NCBI GenBank assembly: GCA_002402905.1
Contig: DHGT01000037.1
Location: 44,795-108,794 of the forward strand
DNA: 64,000 nt
Source of the DNA: Desulfatitalea sp. UBA4791
GTDB taxonomy: Bacteria > Desulfobacterota > Desulfobacteria > Desulfobacterales > Desulfosarcinaceae
Reading direction: 5' to 3'
Below, piece by piece: positions 9,679 to 17,668 of this stretch. A model generated the notes under the pieces. That model saw only the letters and a program-made list of their open reading frames with translations. It ran no database searches and had not been told where the DNA came from. Every line of letters starts with the position of its first letter. Position 1 is the stretch's first letter. The position numbers and the translations under genes are program-made.

Positions 9679-11334
9679 ATGATCTCGCATCCCAACATAG
9701 CCATTTTGTGGGTTTCATTGCCCTCATGCGAGCGGCACAAGACATGGCTTTCCGATCTACAGGCCATGCCCCATGTCCAACTGGCGTGCCAACCCCGTCT
9801 GCCCGACAATTTAGCCCCTTATCAGGTGGTGATCACCGCCCAGGACGCCTATTCTCCTGACGAGGTCAACTGTCTGACAGACTTTGCGAGCCGCCGGGGG
9901 CACGGCTGGCTGGTGTGGACCGAAACACCCCAAACGCGGCTTCCCCAAATATGCGGCGTCCAACCACAACCGCTCGATACCCCCACCGAATTGCGGGTGC
10001 TGTTCGACCAACCTGAAACGCCCCTGGCCGCCCGTCTTGAGGAGGCAATCTATGTCGCCGGCACCCGCCAGACGCTCAACATCACCGACCCGCAAACCGA
10101 CATCGTCATGTACGCCGACTGGCGCTATACCCATCAGGCTGTTCTCACTCATCGCCCAGTCGGCAGCGGCGCCATCGCGACGACCACCATCCAGGACACC
10201 GATCATCCGGTGGTCCGCAAGGTGCTCTACCGATTGATGCGTCAAATGACCGGAGAACAACCCCTTCCCCCGGAGATGGGGGCCGCCTTGCTCGGCTATG
10301 CACCTTCGGTGGGTCGCCTGCATGGTCTCGGCCTGATGGAAACCCAAGGGTTCACCCTGCGTGCGGCCTGCGATCTCGATCCTCGGCGCCGGGCCCAGTT
10401 TCAGACGGATTTCCCCGGCGTAACCGTCTACCCTCACGCCGAACAGTTGGCTGCGGACGACTCGGTCGACCTGGTCATCGTGACCACGCCGCCCAACACC
10501 CACGCCCAATTGAGCGCGCAGATGATCGCGGCCGGCAAACACGTGGTGTGCGAAAAACCGCTGGCCCTCACCACCCATGAAACGGCCGCCATGGCCGACA
10601 GCGCCCGGCAGCACCGGAGACTGCTGTGCTGCCACCTGAACCGCCGGTTCGACGCGGACTTTCTGGCCATCGAACGCGCGGTCAACAACGACCTGATCGG
10701 CGACCTGTTCTACCTGGAGACCTTTGTCGGCGGCTTCCAGCACCCTTGCGGCTACTGGCACTCCCATGCCCCGATCTGCGGCGGCACCACCTATGACTGG
10801 GGGGCACACTACCTGGACTGGATCGTGGCGCTGATGCCGGAAACCGTTCACACCGTGCGGTGCACCCGCCACCAGCGCGTGTGGCATGACGTGACCAACG
10901 CCGACCAGGAACGCATCCAGATCCGGTTTGCGCACGGAGGGGAAGCGGAGTTCCTCCATTCGGACATCGCCGCGGCCCGCAAACCCAAGTGGTATCTGCT
11001 CGGCACCCGGGGCGCCATCGTGGGGCACTGGCAGGAGGTCTGCGTTCACCGGCCCGATCCGGTACATTACTATGACACCCATGCGATTCCGATCACCGAG
11101 ATGACGCCGCGCTTGACCGCCTATTGCCGTGACACGGACGGTCGGATCTATGCGCGCGATTTGCCCGCCCCGCGGCCGTCGCCGTTCGCGTTTCACCGCA
11201 ATCTGGCCGACCACATCCATCTGGGTGAGCCCTTGGCAGCGCCGCTGGCCGATTCGATGCGGGTGGTAGCGATCCTGGAAGCGGCCTCCCGCTCGGCCGC
11301 CAACGGCGGAACCCTGGAGGTGATCAATGGTTGA
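9679..11334 (+). CDS. Gfo/Idh/MocA oxidoreductase with N-terminal GAT/ThuA-like domain
   Basis: The protein has 551 residues. The first 190 or so look like a ThuA/GATase-like alpha-beta domain (strands ILWVSLP and VVITAQD), without a catalytic Cys or Ser that I can identify. From about 200 on it is a Gfo/Idh/MocA dehydrogenase: a Rossmann segment, the substrate motif CEKPLAL, and a C-terminal sheet domain containing GGTTYDWGAHYLDW with the usual Asp/His. Such enzymes oxidise sugar or cyclitol hydroxyls with NAD(P). AAAGGGGG precedes the ATG at 9679. It overlaps the next oxidoreductase gene by 8 nt, so the two are probably translated together. Confidence 0.82.
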   Translation: MISHPNIAILWVSLPSCERHKTWLSDLQAMPHVQLACQPRLPDNLAPYQVVITAQDAYSPDEVNCLTDFASRRGHGWLVWTETPQTRLPQICGVQPQPLDTPTELRVLFDQPETPLAARLEEAIYVAGTRQTLNITDPQTDIVMYADWRYTHQAVLTHRPVGSGAIATTTIQDTDHPVVRKVLYRLMRQMTGEQPLPPEMGAALLGYAPSVGRLHGLGLMETQGFTLRAACDLDPRRRAQFQTDFPGVTVYPHAEQLAADDSVDLVIVTTPPNTHAQLSAQMIAAGKHVVCEKPLALTTHETAAMADSARQHRRLLCCHLNRRFDADFLAIERAVNNDLIGDLFYLETFVGGFQHPCGYWHSHAPICGGTTYDWGAHYLDWIVALMPETVHTVRCTRHQRVWHDVTNADQERIQIRFAHGGEAEFLHSDIAAARKPKWYLLGTRGAIVGHWQEVCVHRPDPVHYYDTHAIPITEMTPRLTAYCRDTDGRIYARDLPAPRPSPFAFHRNLADHIHLGEPLAAPLADSMRVVAILEAASRSAANGGTLEVING

Positions 11335-12352
11335 TGTGGGGGGTGATGCGATCCAGTGGGGGGTCTTGGGCAGTGCCACCATCGCCCGCAAATGTGTGCT
11401 GCCCGCCATCCGCAAATCGCGCAACGGCATGGTTCGCATGCTGGGTTCCCGGAGGCCCGAACAGGCCGTCGAACAGATGGCCGGGCTCGGCGTCGAGCGG
11501 GTGGTCGCGAGCTACCAGGCCGTGCTCGACGACCCGGCCGTGGATGCCGTCTACATTCCACTGCCCAACCACCTGCACTGTCCCTGGACGATCCGGGCCC
11601 TCAATGCCGGCAAGCACGTGCTTTGCGAAAAGCCCCTGGCCTGCAATGTTCACGAGGCCCGGGAAATGGCGGCGGCGGCGCGCGCCAATGGCCGCCAGCT
11701 CATGGAGGCCCTCATGTACCGCTTCCATCCGCGCAGCCAGCAGATCAAAAAGCATGTGGAGCGGGGGGATATCGGCCGGCCGACCCTGGTCCAGGCGGCG
11801 TTCACCTTTCACATGGAGGACGCTGTGCTGGCCAGCGGCGACAATGTGCGGCTTCACCCCGAGAGCGGCGGTGGCGCCCTGCTGGACGTCGGCTGCTACG
11901 CCGTCAGCACGGCCCGCTGGCTGATGGGCCGCGAGCCGGTGGCGGTCCAGGGTATGGCCGTCCGTCATGAAAGTGGTGTGGATCTGCTCTTTGCAGGTTT
12001 GCTCGACTTCGGCGGACAGGCCCTGGCCACCTTCGAGGCCGGTTTCATCAGCGCGTTGCAGCAGACCTTTCGCGTGGTCGGCAGCCATGGCGCCATCGAG
12101 CTGCCCCACAATGCCTATATCCCCTGGGATTCCGATGCCGGTTATGTGCTGCGGCGGGCCGACGAGGAGCAGGGCACGCCCATTCGGGTTGGCCGGGCCG
12201 ACGAGTACCAATTGATGGTCGAGCATTTTGCCGATGTGGTGCTCGAACGAACCCCCCGGGCAATCGTCCCGCTCGAAGAGAGCATCGAAAATATGCGCGT
12301 GCTCGATGCGCTGGCCGATGCGGCGGTCAGGGGCCGAGCCGTCCGCCTTTGA
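11327..12352 (+). CDS. Gfo/Idh/MocA family oxidoreductase
   Basis: This 341-residue NAD(P)-dependent dehydrogenase has the Rossmann start WGVLGSATIARK, the conserved YIPLPNHLH and CEKPLACN motifs, and YRFHP plus GGGALLDVGCYAV in the C-terminal domain, which carry the catalytic Lys/Asp/His of the family. Trans-1,2-dihydrobenzenediol and inositol/glucose-type dehydrogenases share this pattern; the substrate is not predictable here. A strong GGAGGTGATC sits just before the ATG at 11327, inside the end of the preceding gene. Two such enzymes in tandem beside a glycosyltransferase and a deacetylase suggest sugar or cyclitol modification. Confidence 0.88.
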   Translation: MVDVGGDAIQWGVLGSATIARKCVLPAIRKSRNGMVRMLGSRRPEQAVEQMAGLGVERVVASYQAVLDDPAVDAVYIPLPNHLHCPWTIRALNAGKHVLCEKPLACNVHEAREMAAAARANGRQLMEALMYRFHPRSQQIKKHVERGDIGRPTLVQAAFTFHMEDAVLASGDNVRLHPESGGGALLDVGCYAVSTARWLMGREPVAVQGMAVRHESGVDLLFAGLLDFGGQALATFEAGFISALQQTFRVVGSHGAIELPHNAYIPWDSDAGYVLRRADEEQGTPIRVGRADEYQLMVEHFADVVLERTPRAIVPLEESIENMRVLDALADAAVRGRAVRL

Positions 12353-12478
12353 CGGCCTCGACCCACGCCGGACTCAATGCGCATGGTGAAAAACCTGAAA
12401 CGCGGCGCCAAAGCGTTTGGCTTGGAAATAGTGGATACAAAACAAAAGCAAATGGATAGGCAAACTTAACGTTAAGGA

Positions 12479-13468
12479 GTGGCCCCCCTGTCGAACCTGT
12501 CGGTCCATATCGAAACCCTGGATAGCTATGCGGACATCCTGCGCCGTTCCCCGGTCGATCTATATTGGAACTGCCTGTTTGCGCTGCCCTTCTGGCTCAG
12601 GGCCGTCTGCGACCATTTAGGGGCTACCGGCGACCCTTGCATTGTAACGGTCCGCGACGGCGACCGCATCGTCGGCATCGCTCCGCTGGCCATCGAACAC
12701 AAGACCGCACGATTCCTTGGCAGCCACGAAGTGTGCGACTACCAGGACGTGGTCTGTGTGCCCGATACGGGTATCCCGGCCGTGGCCGCCGTGCTGGAGC
12801 ACCTGGCCGCCCAGGGCATCCAGGAACTGGACCTGCGCACCCTGCGTCCCGATGCGACCATTCTCCAGGCCTTAAGATCGCTGCTGCCGGAGCAGGTCGA
12901 AGCCGGCACCACCCAGGAGGATGTCACGTTCGAAGCCGATCTGCCGGGAGACTGGGAGGCGTATCTCATGCAGCTCAACGGCAAGCAGCGCCATGAAGTG
13001 CGGCGCAAAGTGCGGCGCCTGGAAAATCACGGCCCATTCGCCTACCGTCGCGTTGCCGAAAATAGCCCCGCTCTCTCGGCAGCCATCGACACCTTCATTG
13101 ACCTGTTCCGGCGCAATCGCAGCGACAAGGCGGCTTTCATGTCCGATGGCATGGCGGCCTATTTCCACGATCTGATCCACGGCGCGGCGGGTGAGGGGCT
13201 GCTGCGGCTATACTTTCTCGACGTGGGCAGGCAGCCCGTGGCCACGGTTCTGTGTTTTGACTACAGAGGCGTACGCTACCTCTACAACAGCGGATACGAC
13301 GAGCGTTTCGACGCCTTGAGCGTCGGTGTGCTCAGTAAGGTGTTCAGCATCAATGCCGCCATTGATGCCGGTTGCCGCCGTTACGATTTTCTAAAGGGCG
13401 CCGAAGTCTACAAAAAACGCATCGGCGGACACGAGGTACCGTTGTATCGCCTCCGCGTCACGTTGTAA
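12479..13468 (+). CDS. GNAT-family acyltransferase (BioF2/CelD-like)
   Basis: The roughly 329-residue protein matches the BioF2-like/Acetyltransf_6 GNAT family: a basic RHEVRRKVRRLE helix near residue 175, a central sheet with LYFLDVGRQPVATVL, and YDFLKGAEVYKKR near the C terminus. Relatives act in polysaccharide or envelope modification and are distantly related to FemAB aminoacyltransferases. The start is uncertain: the GTG at 12479 overlaps its own AAGGAG, whereas a CTG at 12488 lies 8 nt downstream of it. It sits between a dehydrogenase pair and an MshA-like glycosyltransferase, and an acyl or aminoacyl transfer step to an amino sugar would fit. That role is inferred. Confidence 0.8.
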   Translation: MAPLSNLSVHIETLDSYADILRRSPVDLYWNCLFALPFWLRAVCDHLGATGDPCIVTVRDGDRIVGIAPLAIEHKTARFLGSHEVCDYQDVVCVPDTGIPAVAAVLEHLAAQGIQELDLRTLRPDATILQALRSLLPEQVEAGTTQEDVTFEADLPGDWEAYLMQLNGKQRHEVRRKVRRLENHGPFAYRRVAENSPALSAAIDTFIDLFRRNRSDKAAFMSDGMAAYFHDLIHGAAGEGLLRLYFLDVGRQPVATVLCFDYRGVRYLYNSGYDERFDALSVGVLSKVFSINAAIDAGCRRYDFLKGAEVYKKRIGGHEVPLYRLRVTL

Positions 13469-13532
13469 CGGTGCCATTCCCTTGAGTCGTTCCCGTTTTC
13501 ATGCGTCCATACGCAAAAGAATCGCTATCCCC

Positions 13533-14777
13533 ATGAACACCCAAAAACTCAACATCGCCATGCTCAGCCTCCACTCCAGCCCCATGGGTCCGATAGGCAC
13601 CCAGGACACGGGGGGCATGAGCGTCTATGTGCGTGAGTTGTCCCGCTGGCTGGGGGCCAGAGGCCATCGCATAGACATCTTCACCTGTGCGGGCGATGGC
13701 GCATCCGAGGTCGAACTCTATCCACGCGTACGTCTGATTCATCTGGTGCATCTGGGTGGGCGCCTCGGAACAGGGCCGTCTAAAGCCGACCTGCCGGCGC
13801 GACTGCCCCGGGTATTCGAAGCCCTGGACAGCTACAAGCGCAGCCACCGGCGCCATTATAGCCTCATTCACAGCCACTACTGGCTCTCCGGTGTGGTGGG
13901 ATGCATGGCCCGGGAACAATGGAAATGCCCCCATGTGACCACCTTTCACACCCTGGCCGCCCGCAAGAACAGGGATTCATCCATGGAGAACGAACCGGAC
14001 CTGCGCCTGGCGAGCGAGCGGCGGATCGCCGACCGGGCCGACCGGTTCATCGTTCCGGTCCAGGACGAGAGTCGTTTTATCGAGGAGACCTATGGCGCGC
14101 CACGTTCCAAGATCCACATCATTCCCGGCGGCGTCGATTTGGAACGGTTCATGCCCATGGATCGATGCGCGGCCCGAAGGCAGTTGAATCTGCCGGAAGA
14201 TGCATTCTTGATCCTTTATGTGGGACGTTTTGCGCCGTTGAAGAGGGTGGACCGCCTGGTCTCGGCCGTGGCAAGGCTGCGCTCGCAGGGCAGGAAGGTC
14301 CAACTGGTTCTCGTGGGTGGCGACGACCCTGGCACGCCCAGCCGACAGGCACTCGAAGCGGCGGCCAGTCGATTACAGCTCGAGGATGCCGTGCATTTTG
14401 CGGGTCGGGTGGCCCAGGAAGCGTTGCCGGCCTATTACAATGCGGCCGACGTGATGGTTTTGCCCTCGGATTACGAGAGTTTCGGACTGGTCCTGCTCGA
14501 GGCGCTGGCCTGCGGTACCCCGGTGGCCGCCACGCGGGTGGGCGTCGCGCCGCAAATCGTCGAAGAAGGGATCAATGGCACCCTGCTGGCGAGCAACCGT
14601 GTCTCCGACCTGGTCTCCGGCATCGCCGGCATGATGCGGACAAAACGCGCGGCAGTCGATCGCTTGCGATCCACGGTAACACCCTACGGCTGGCCGGGCA
14701 TTGCCGATGCCGTGGTCGATGTTTACGTTTCCGTGAACACCAACGGCACCGATCCTGCCCTGACGGAACCCATTTGA
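13533..14777 (+). CDS. GT4 glycosyltransferase, MshA-like
   Basis: A GT-B glycosyltransferase of family 4 with 414 residues. The N terminus (LSLHSSPMGP..GTQDTGGMSVYV) and the IHSHYWLSG motif near residue 112 closely follow MshA, which joins GlcNAc to inositol-3-phosphate, and sucrose-phosphate synthase relatives. PGGVDLERF, LYVGRFAPLKRVD and the C-terminal PSDYESFGLVLLEALACGTPV with the E-x7-E nucleotide-sugar motif are all present. I chose the ATG at 13533, though its ribosome site is weak; a TTG at 13482 is also open. The next gene, 21 nt away, is a PIG-L deacetylase, the same pairing as MshA/MshB or BshA/BshB. The acceptor substrate is unknown. Confidence 0.87.
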   Translation: MNTQKLNIAMLSLHSSPMGPIGTQDTGGMSVYVRELSRWLGARGHRIDIFTCAGDGASEVELYPRVRLIHLVHLGGRLGTGPSKADLPARLPRVFEALDSYKRSHRRHYSLIHSHYWLSGVVGCMAREQWKCPHVTTFHTLAARKNRDSSMENEPDLRLASERRIADRADRFIVPVQDESRFIEETYGAPRSKIHIIPGGVDLERFMPMDRCAARRQLNLPEDAFLILYVGRFAPLKRVDRLVSAVARLRSQGRKVQLVLVGGDDPGTPSRQALEAAASRLQLEDAVHFAGRVAQEALPAYYNAADVMVLPSDYESFGLVLLEALACGTPVAATRVGVAPQIVEEGINGTLLASNRVSDLVSGIAGMMRTKRAAVDRLRSTVTPYGWPGIADAVVDVYVSVNTNGTDPALTEPI

Positions 14778-14798
14778 TCTGAAAGGAAGCGTTGTATC

Positions 14799-15494
14799 GT
14801 GAAAGCACCCGTAGACATTCTGGTTATTACCGCTCATCCGGACGACGCGGAGTACGGTGTCGCCGGCACGGTGGCCCGCTGGGTCCGCGAGGGCCGTTCG
14901 GTGGCCTATGTGCTCTGCACCAGCGGCGAAAAAGGAACTACGGACCGCGCCCTGACCCCCGAAAAGCTGGCGGTCATACGAGAGCAAGAGCAGCGAGCGG
15001 CCGCCGAGATTCTTGGCGTGCGCGAGGTGGACTTTCTGCGCTACCCGGACCAGAGCATCGAAGACACGCCCGAGCTGCGCAAACACATCGTACAGATCAT
15101 CCGCGCCTATCGACCCCACACGGTGGTGACCACGGATCCTTATCGCCGTTACGTCTGGCATCGGGACCATCGCAATATCGGCCAGGTGGTCCTGGACGCG
15201 GCCTTTCCCTTTGCCCGTGACCACGGCGCCTATCCCGATCTGCTGGAAAAGGGTTATGAACCCCACAAGATCAAAGAGCTTTGGTTCTTCGGCGCCGAAG
15301 ACGTCAACCACTATTCGGACATCGCGGAGACGTTCGACTTAAAACTGGCGGCACTCAAATGCCACGCCAGTCAGATGCGGGAGCTCAACATCGAAGACCT
15401 GAACGAATGGATGCGCGCGCGGTACCGAAACCTGGCCAAGGACAGCGACTATGAACTGGCCGAGGCCTTTCACCGTGTCAAACTGCCCGGTTAA
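14799..15494 (+). CDS. PIG-L/LmbE family N-acetylglucosamine deacetylase-like protein
   Basis: This 231-residue protein has the zinc signature AHPDDAE at residues 12-18 and the third ligand in WHRDHRNIGQ, as in MshB, BshB and GlcNAc-PI deacetylases. It would remove an N-acetyl group from a glycoside. The GTG start follows AAAGGAAG by about 10 nt. It lies 21 nt after the MshA-like glycosyltransferase and ends the co-directional run that begins at 7643; the next gene is convergent. The simplest reading is that it deacetylates the product of that glycosyltransferase. Confidence 0.88.
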   Translation: MKAPVDILVITAHPDDAEYGVAGTVARWVREGRSVAYVLCTSGEKGTTDRALTPEKLAVIREQEQRAAAEILGVREVDFLRYPDQSIEDTPELRKHIVQIIRAYRPHTVVTTDPYRRYVWHRDHRNIGQVVLDAAFPFARDHGAYPDLLEKGYEPHKIKELWFFGAEDVNHYSDIAETFDLKLAALKCHASQMRELNIEDLNEWMRARYRNLAKDSDYELAEAFHRVKLPG

Positions 15495-15517
15495 ATAACG
15501 AGACTGTATAGGAAAAG

Positions 15518-16138
15518 CTACCGCCAGGGCTGGCCGTAGACGATTTCCGGACGTTCGCCTTCGGCCGCGGAACGAAAGATCAGCGTGGTCACCGAGGCGT
15601 GGGCCGGATAGCCGACCGGGTAGCCGGCCGCCTTGAGCCGGGCCTTGTTGTGCGGCGCCAACTCCCACCCCAGGGCCCACAAGGCGGTGAAGGTGACCAC
15701 GTCGCCGTGGGTGACCGCGGCCACCTCTTCTCCTTCGAATTGCCGCCGCATGCGTCTTAAAAATTTCTCCACCCGCAGAAAAATATCCACCGGCTGTTCA
15801 TAATCCGCACCCGCACCGGTATAAATGTCGCCGCGCTTGCGGTCGACCTGGTCGCTGGGCACGCCTTCGAAATAGGTGTGAACCTCGTTGAGGTGGCTGG
15901 AAATCCGCAGGGTTGGCCGCTGCTGGAAACTCAAAATTTCGTTGGCCGTCTGACGCGCGCGCAGCAAGGGACTTGAGAAGACGGCCTGAATCTTTCGATC
16001 ACCGAGAAAACGGCCGGTCTCCCGGGCCTGCCTGCGGCCGTTGGCGCTCAAGCCGAAGCGGGGCAGGCGGCCGTAGAGGATTTTTCGAGGGTTATGGACT
16101 TCGCCATGACGCACGAGATGGATATGTGTTTTTTTCAT
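15518..16138 (-). CDS. Histidine phosphatase family protein
   Basis: A 206-residue member of the phosphoglycerate-mutase-like branch: LVRHGE at residues 8-13 holds the phosphohistidine, SSPLLRARQTA is the second arginine motif, and AVTHGDVV carries the second catalytic His. It is longer than the smallest members and has LYGRLP-FGLSANGRRQA, typical of the CobC/GpmB-like group. Substrate cannot be assigned. It converges with the PIG-L gene and is divergent from the alanine leader/alaC unit, whose promoter lies about 80 bp from its start. Confidence 0.85.
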   Translation of the reverse strand: MKKTHIHLVRHGEVHNPRKILYGRLPRFGLSANGRRQARETGRFLGDRKIQAVFSSPLLRARQTANEILSFQQRPTLRISSHLNEVHTYFEGVPSDQVDRKRGDIYTGAGADYEQPVDIFLRVEKFLRRMRRQFEGEEVAAVTHGDVVTFTALWALGWELAPHNKARLKAAGYPVGYPAHASVTTLIFRSAAEGERPEIVYGQPWR

Positions 16139-16220
16139 GCCGCTACCATAACGATGAAATCGAGTTGTTGCAATATCGTCCAGTGTTTCAGTCAGAATCG
16201 CTGGCTATCTGCCTTAATTG

Positions 16221-16250
16221 TTGACAAAATAGAGGCGCCGCACCTATATT
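16221..16250 (+). promoter_or_regulatory. Sigma70-type promoter of the leader-alaC unit
   Basis: A perfect TTGACA at 16221-16226 is followed after 17-18 nt by CTATAT/TATATT at 16244-16250. Transcription would start near 16257, about 17 nt before the leader peptide ATG and 200 nt before alaC. It is one of the best promoter matches in the window. Confidence 0.72.
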
Positions 16251-16273
16251 GCCTCAAAGAGATGAGGGTTGCC

Positions 16274-16339
16274 ATGAAATACACTATTGGCGCCGCGGCC
16301 GCCGCGCGTAGCACGGCTCGGGCGGAAGGCGGCGATTAA
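16274..16339 (+). CDS. Putative alanine-rich leader peptide upstream of alaC
   Basis: A 21-codon reading frame starts with ATG at 16274, preceded by GAGGG at 6 nt, and ends in TAA at 16337-16339. It encodes MKYTIG, then five consecutive alanines (GCC GCG GCC GCC GCG, 16292-16306), then RSTARAEGGD, giving seven Ala in 21 residues. It lies between a strong promoter and two hairpins, the second terminator-like, and directly ahead of an alanine-transaminase gene. This is the arrangement of a transcription-attenuation leader in which ribosome stalling on Ala codons would sense charged tRNA-Ala. I know of no described case for alaC, so this is inference from sequence. An in-frame ATG at 16262 is less well supported. 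Confidence 0.6.
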   Translation: MKYTIGAAAAARSTARAEGGD

Positions 16340-16360
16340 AACAGACAAATCGTTCACTTC

Positions 16361-16393
16361 ACGCCACGGGCTGTAGCGGTCGGTCCGTGGCGT
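16361..16393 (+). promoter_or_regulatory. Leader hairpin 1 (pause/anti-terminator candidate)
   Basis: ACGCCACGG at 16361-16369 pairs with CCGTGGCGT at 16385-16393, and the stem can extend to 13 pairs (with two G-T) around a 7-nt loop. Its 3' arm can also pair with the Ala-codon segment (CGCCGCGG, 16291-16298) and, with one mismatch, with the 5' arm of the terminator (16404-16411), so mutually exclusive folds are possible. Confidence 0.55.
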
Positions 16394-16400
16394 TCTCTTT

Positions 16401-16440
16401 AAAGCCCCGGATCGAAAGCAACGGTCCGGGGCTTTCGTTT
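16401..16440 (+). terminator. Terminator-like hairpin (attenuator) before alaC
   Basis: AAAGCCCCGGA at 16401-16411 and TCCGGGGCTTT at 16425-16435 form an 11-bp perfect stem with a 13-nt loop, followed by CGTTT. The U-tract is short and interrupted, so efficiency is uncertain. It stands 18 nt before the alaC ATG, between the leader peptide and the structural gene. Confidence 0.6.
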
Positions 16441-16457
16441 AAAAGGAGACTCATAAG

Positions 16458-17663
16458 ATGGATCAAACAGGGAAACAACCGATTCAATTTGCCCGCCGCA
16501 TGTCCCAGCTGCCGCCCTATCTGTTCGGCATGATCAACCAGATGAAGATGGAAAAGCGCTGGCAGGGCGACGATGTCATCGATCTGGGCATGGGCAACCC
16601 CGTGGACCCGGCCCCGGAGCAGGTGATATCCAAACTGGTGGAGGTGGCCAACGATCCCAAGACCCACCGCTACCCGGCGGCCGACGGCATGCGTAACCTG
16701 CGCATCGAAATCGCCAAGAGCTACGAAAAGGATTACGGCGTTACCCTAAATGCCAACACCGAAGTGATGTGCACCATCGGTTCCAAGGAGGGCATCTCCC
16801 ACCTCTGCCTGGCCCTCATCGGCCCCGGCGACACGGTGCTGGTGCCGGCCCCGGCCTTTCCGGTGCACATCTACGCCGCCATTATCGCCGGCGGCAGCGT
16901 GCTGCGAATTCCCCTGGACGAAGAGGGGGCCTTTCTCGAACGGCTGGAAATCATGTGCGCCAATGTCTATCCGCGCCCCAAAGTGCTGATTCTCAATTAT
17001 CCTCACAACCCCACCGGCGTGCTGGGCAGCATGACGATCTACGAACGGGTCGTCGAGCTGGCCAAAAAATACGGCTTCATGGTGATCCACGACTTTGCCT
17101 ACAACAAGATCACCTTCGACGGTTATGCGGCGCCGAGCTTCATGCAGGTGCCGGGGGCCCGCGATGTGGGGGTGGAGTTCGGCTCCTTTTCAAAGTCCTA
17201 CAACATGGCCGGCTGGCGACTGGGCTACTGCGTGGGCAATCCGGAGATGGTGGCCGGTCTGCGCAAGATCAAGGGATATTACGACTACGGCATCTTTTCG
17301 GCCATCCAGGTGGCTGGCATCGTGGCCTTGCGCCACTGCAACGAGGATGTCGTCCGCCAGGCCCATATCTACCAGAACCGCCGCGATGTCCTCTGCGAAG
17401 GGCTGGAACGCATGGATTGGCCGGTGACGCGGCCCAAGGCCGGCATGTTCGCCTGGGTCAAGATTCCGCCGCCGTACGACCGCTTGGGCTCCATGGAGTT
17501 TTCCATCCAGATGATGAAGCGCGCCAATGTGGCCCTGGCCCCGGGCATCGGTTTTGGAGAAGAGGGCGAAGGATATCTGCGCATCGCTCTAGTGGAAAAC
17601 GAACACCGCATCCGGCAGGCCCTGCGGCAGATGAAGCGGGCCATGAAGGAGCTGGATGTTTAA
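16458..17663 (+). CDS. alaC: Alanine transaminase-type aminotransferase (AlaC/YfdZ-like)
   Basis: The 401-residue PLP enzyme follows the AlaC (YfdZ) pattern closely: LPPYLFGMINQMKM near the N terminus, DLGMGNPVDPAP, HRYPAADGMRNLR, IGSKEGISHL, NYPHNPTG and the PLP lysine in SFSKSYNMAGWRLGY. AlaC interconverts pyruvate/glutamate and alanine/2-oxoglutarate; some homologues are annotated as LL-diaminopimelate aminotransferase. AAAAGGAG lies about 11 nt before the ATG. The alanine-rich leader and hairpin upstream support alanine as its product and suggest control by alanyl-tRNA supply. It converges with the ABC permease gene 5 nt downstream. Confidence 0.86.
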   Translation: MDQTGKQPIQFARRMSQLPPYLFGMINQMKMEKRWQGDDVIDLGMGNPVDPAPEQVISKLVEVANDPKTHRYPAADGMRNLRIEIAKSYEKDYGVTLNANTEVMCTIGSKEGISHLCLALIGPGDTVLVPAPAFPVHIYAAIIAGGSVLRIPLDEEGAFLERLEIMCANVYPRPKVLILNYPHNPTGVLGSMTIYERVVELAKKYGFMVIHDFAYNKITFDGYAAPSFMQVPGARDVGVEFGSFSKSYNMAGWRLGYCVGNPEMVAGLRKIKGYYDYGIFSAIQVAGIVALRHCNEDVVRQAHIYQNRRDVLCEGLERMDWPVTRPKAGMFAWVKIPPPYDRLGSMEFSIQMMKRANVALAPGIGFGEEGEGYLRIALVENEHRIRQALRQMKRAMKELDV

Positions 17664-17668
17664 CGGGC

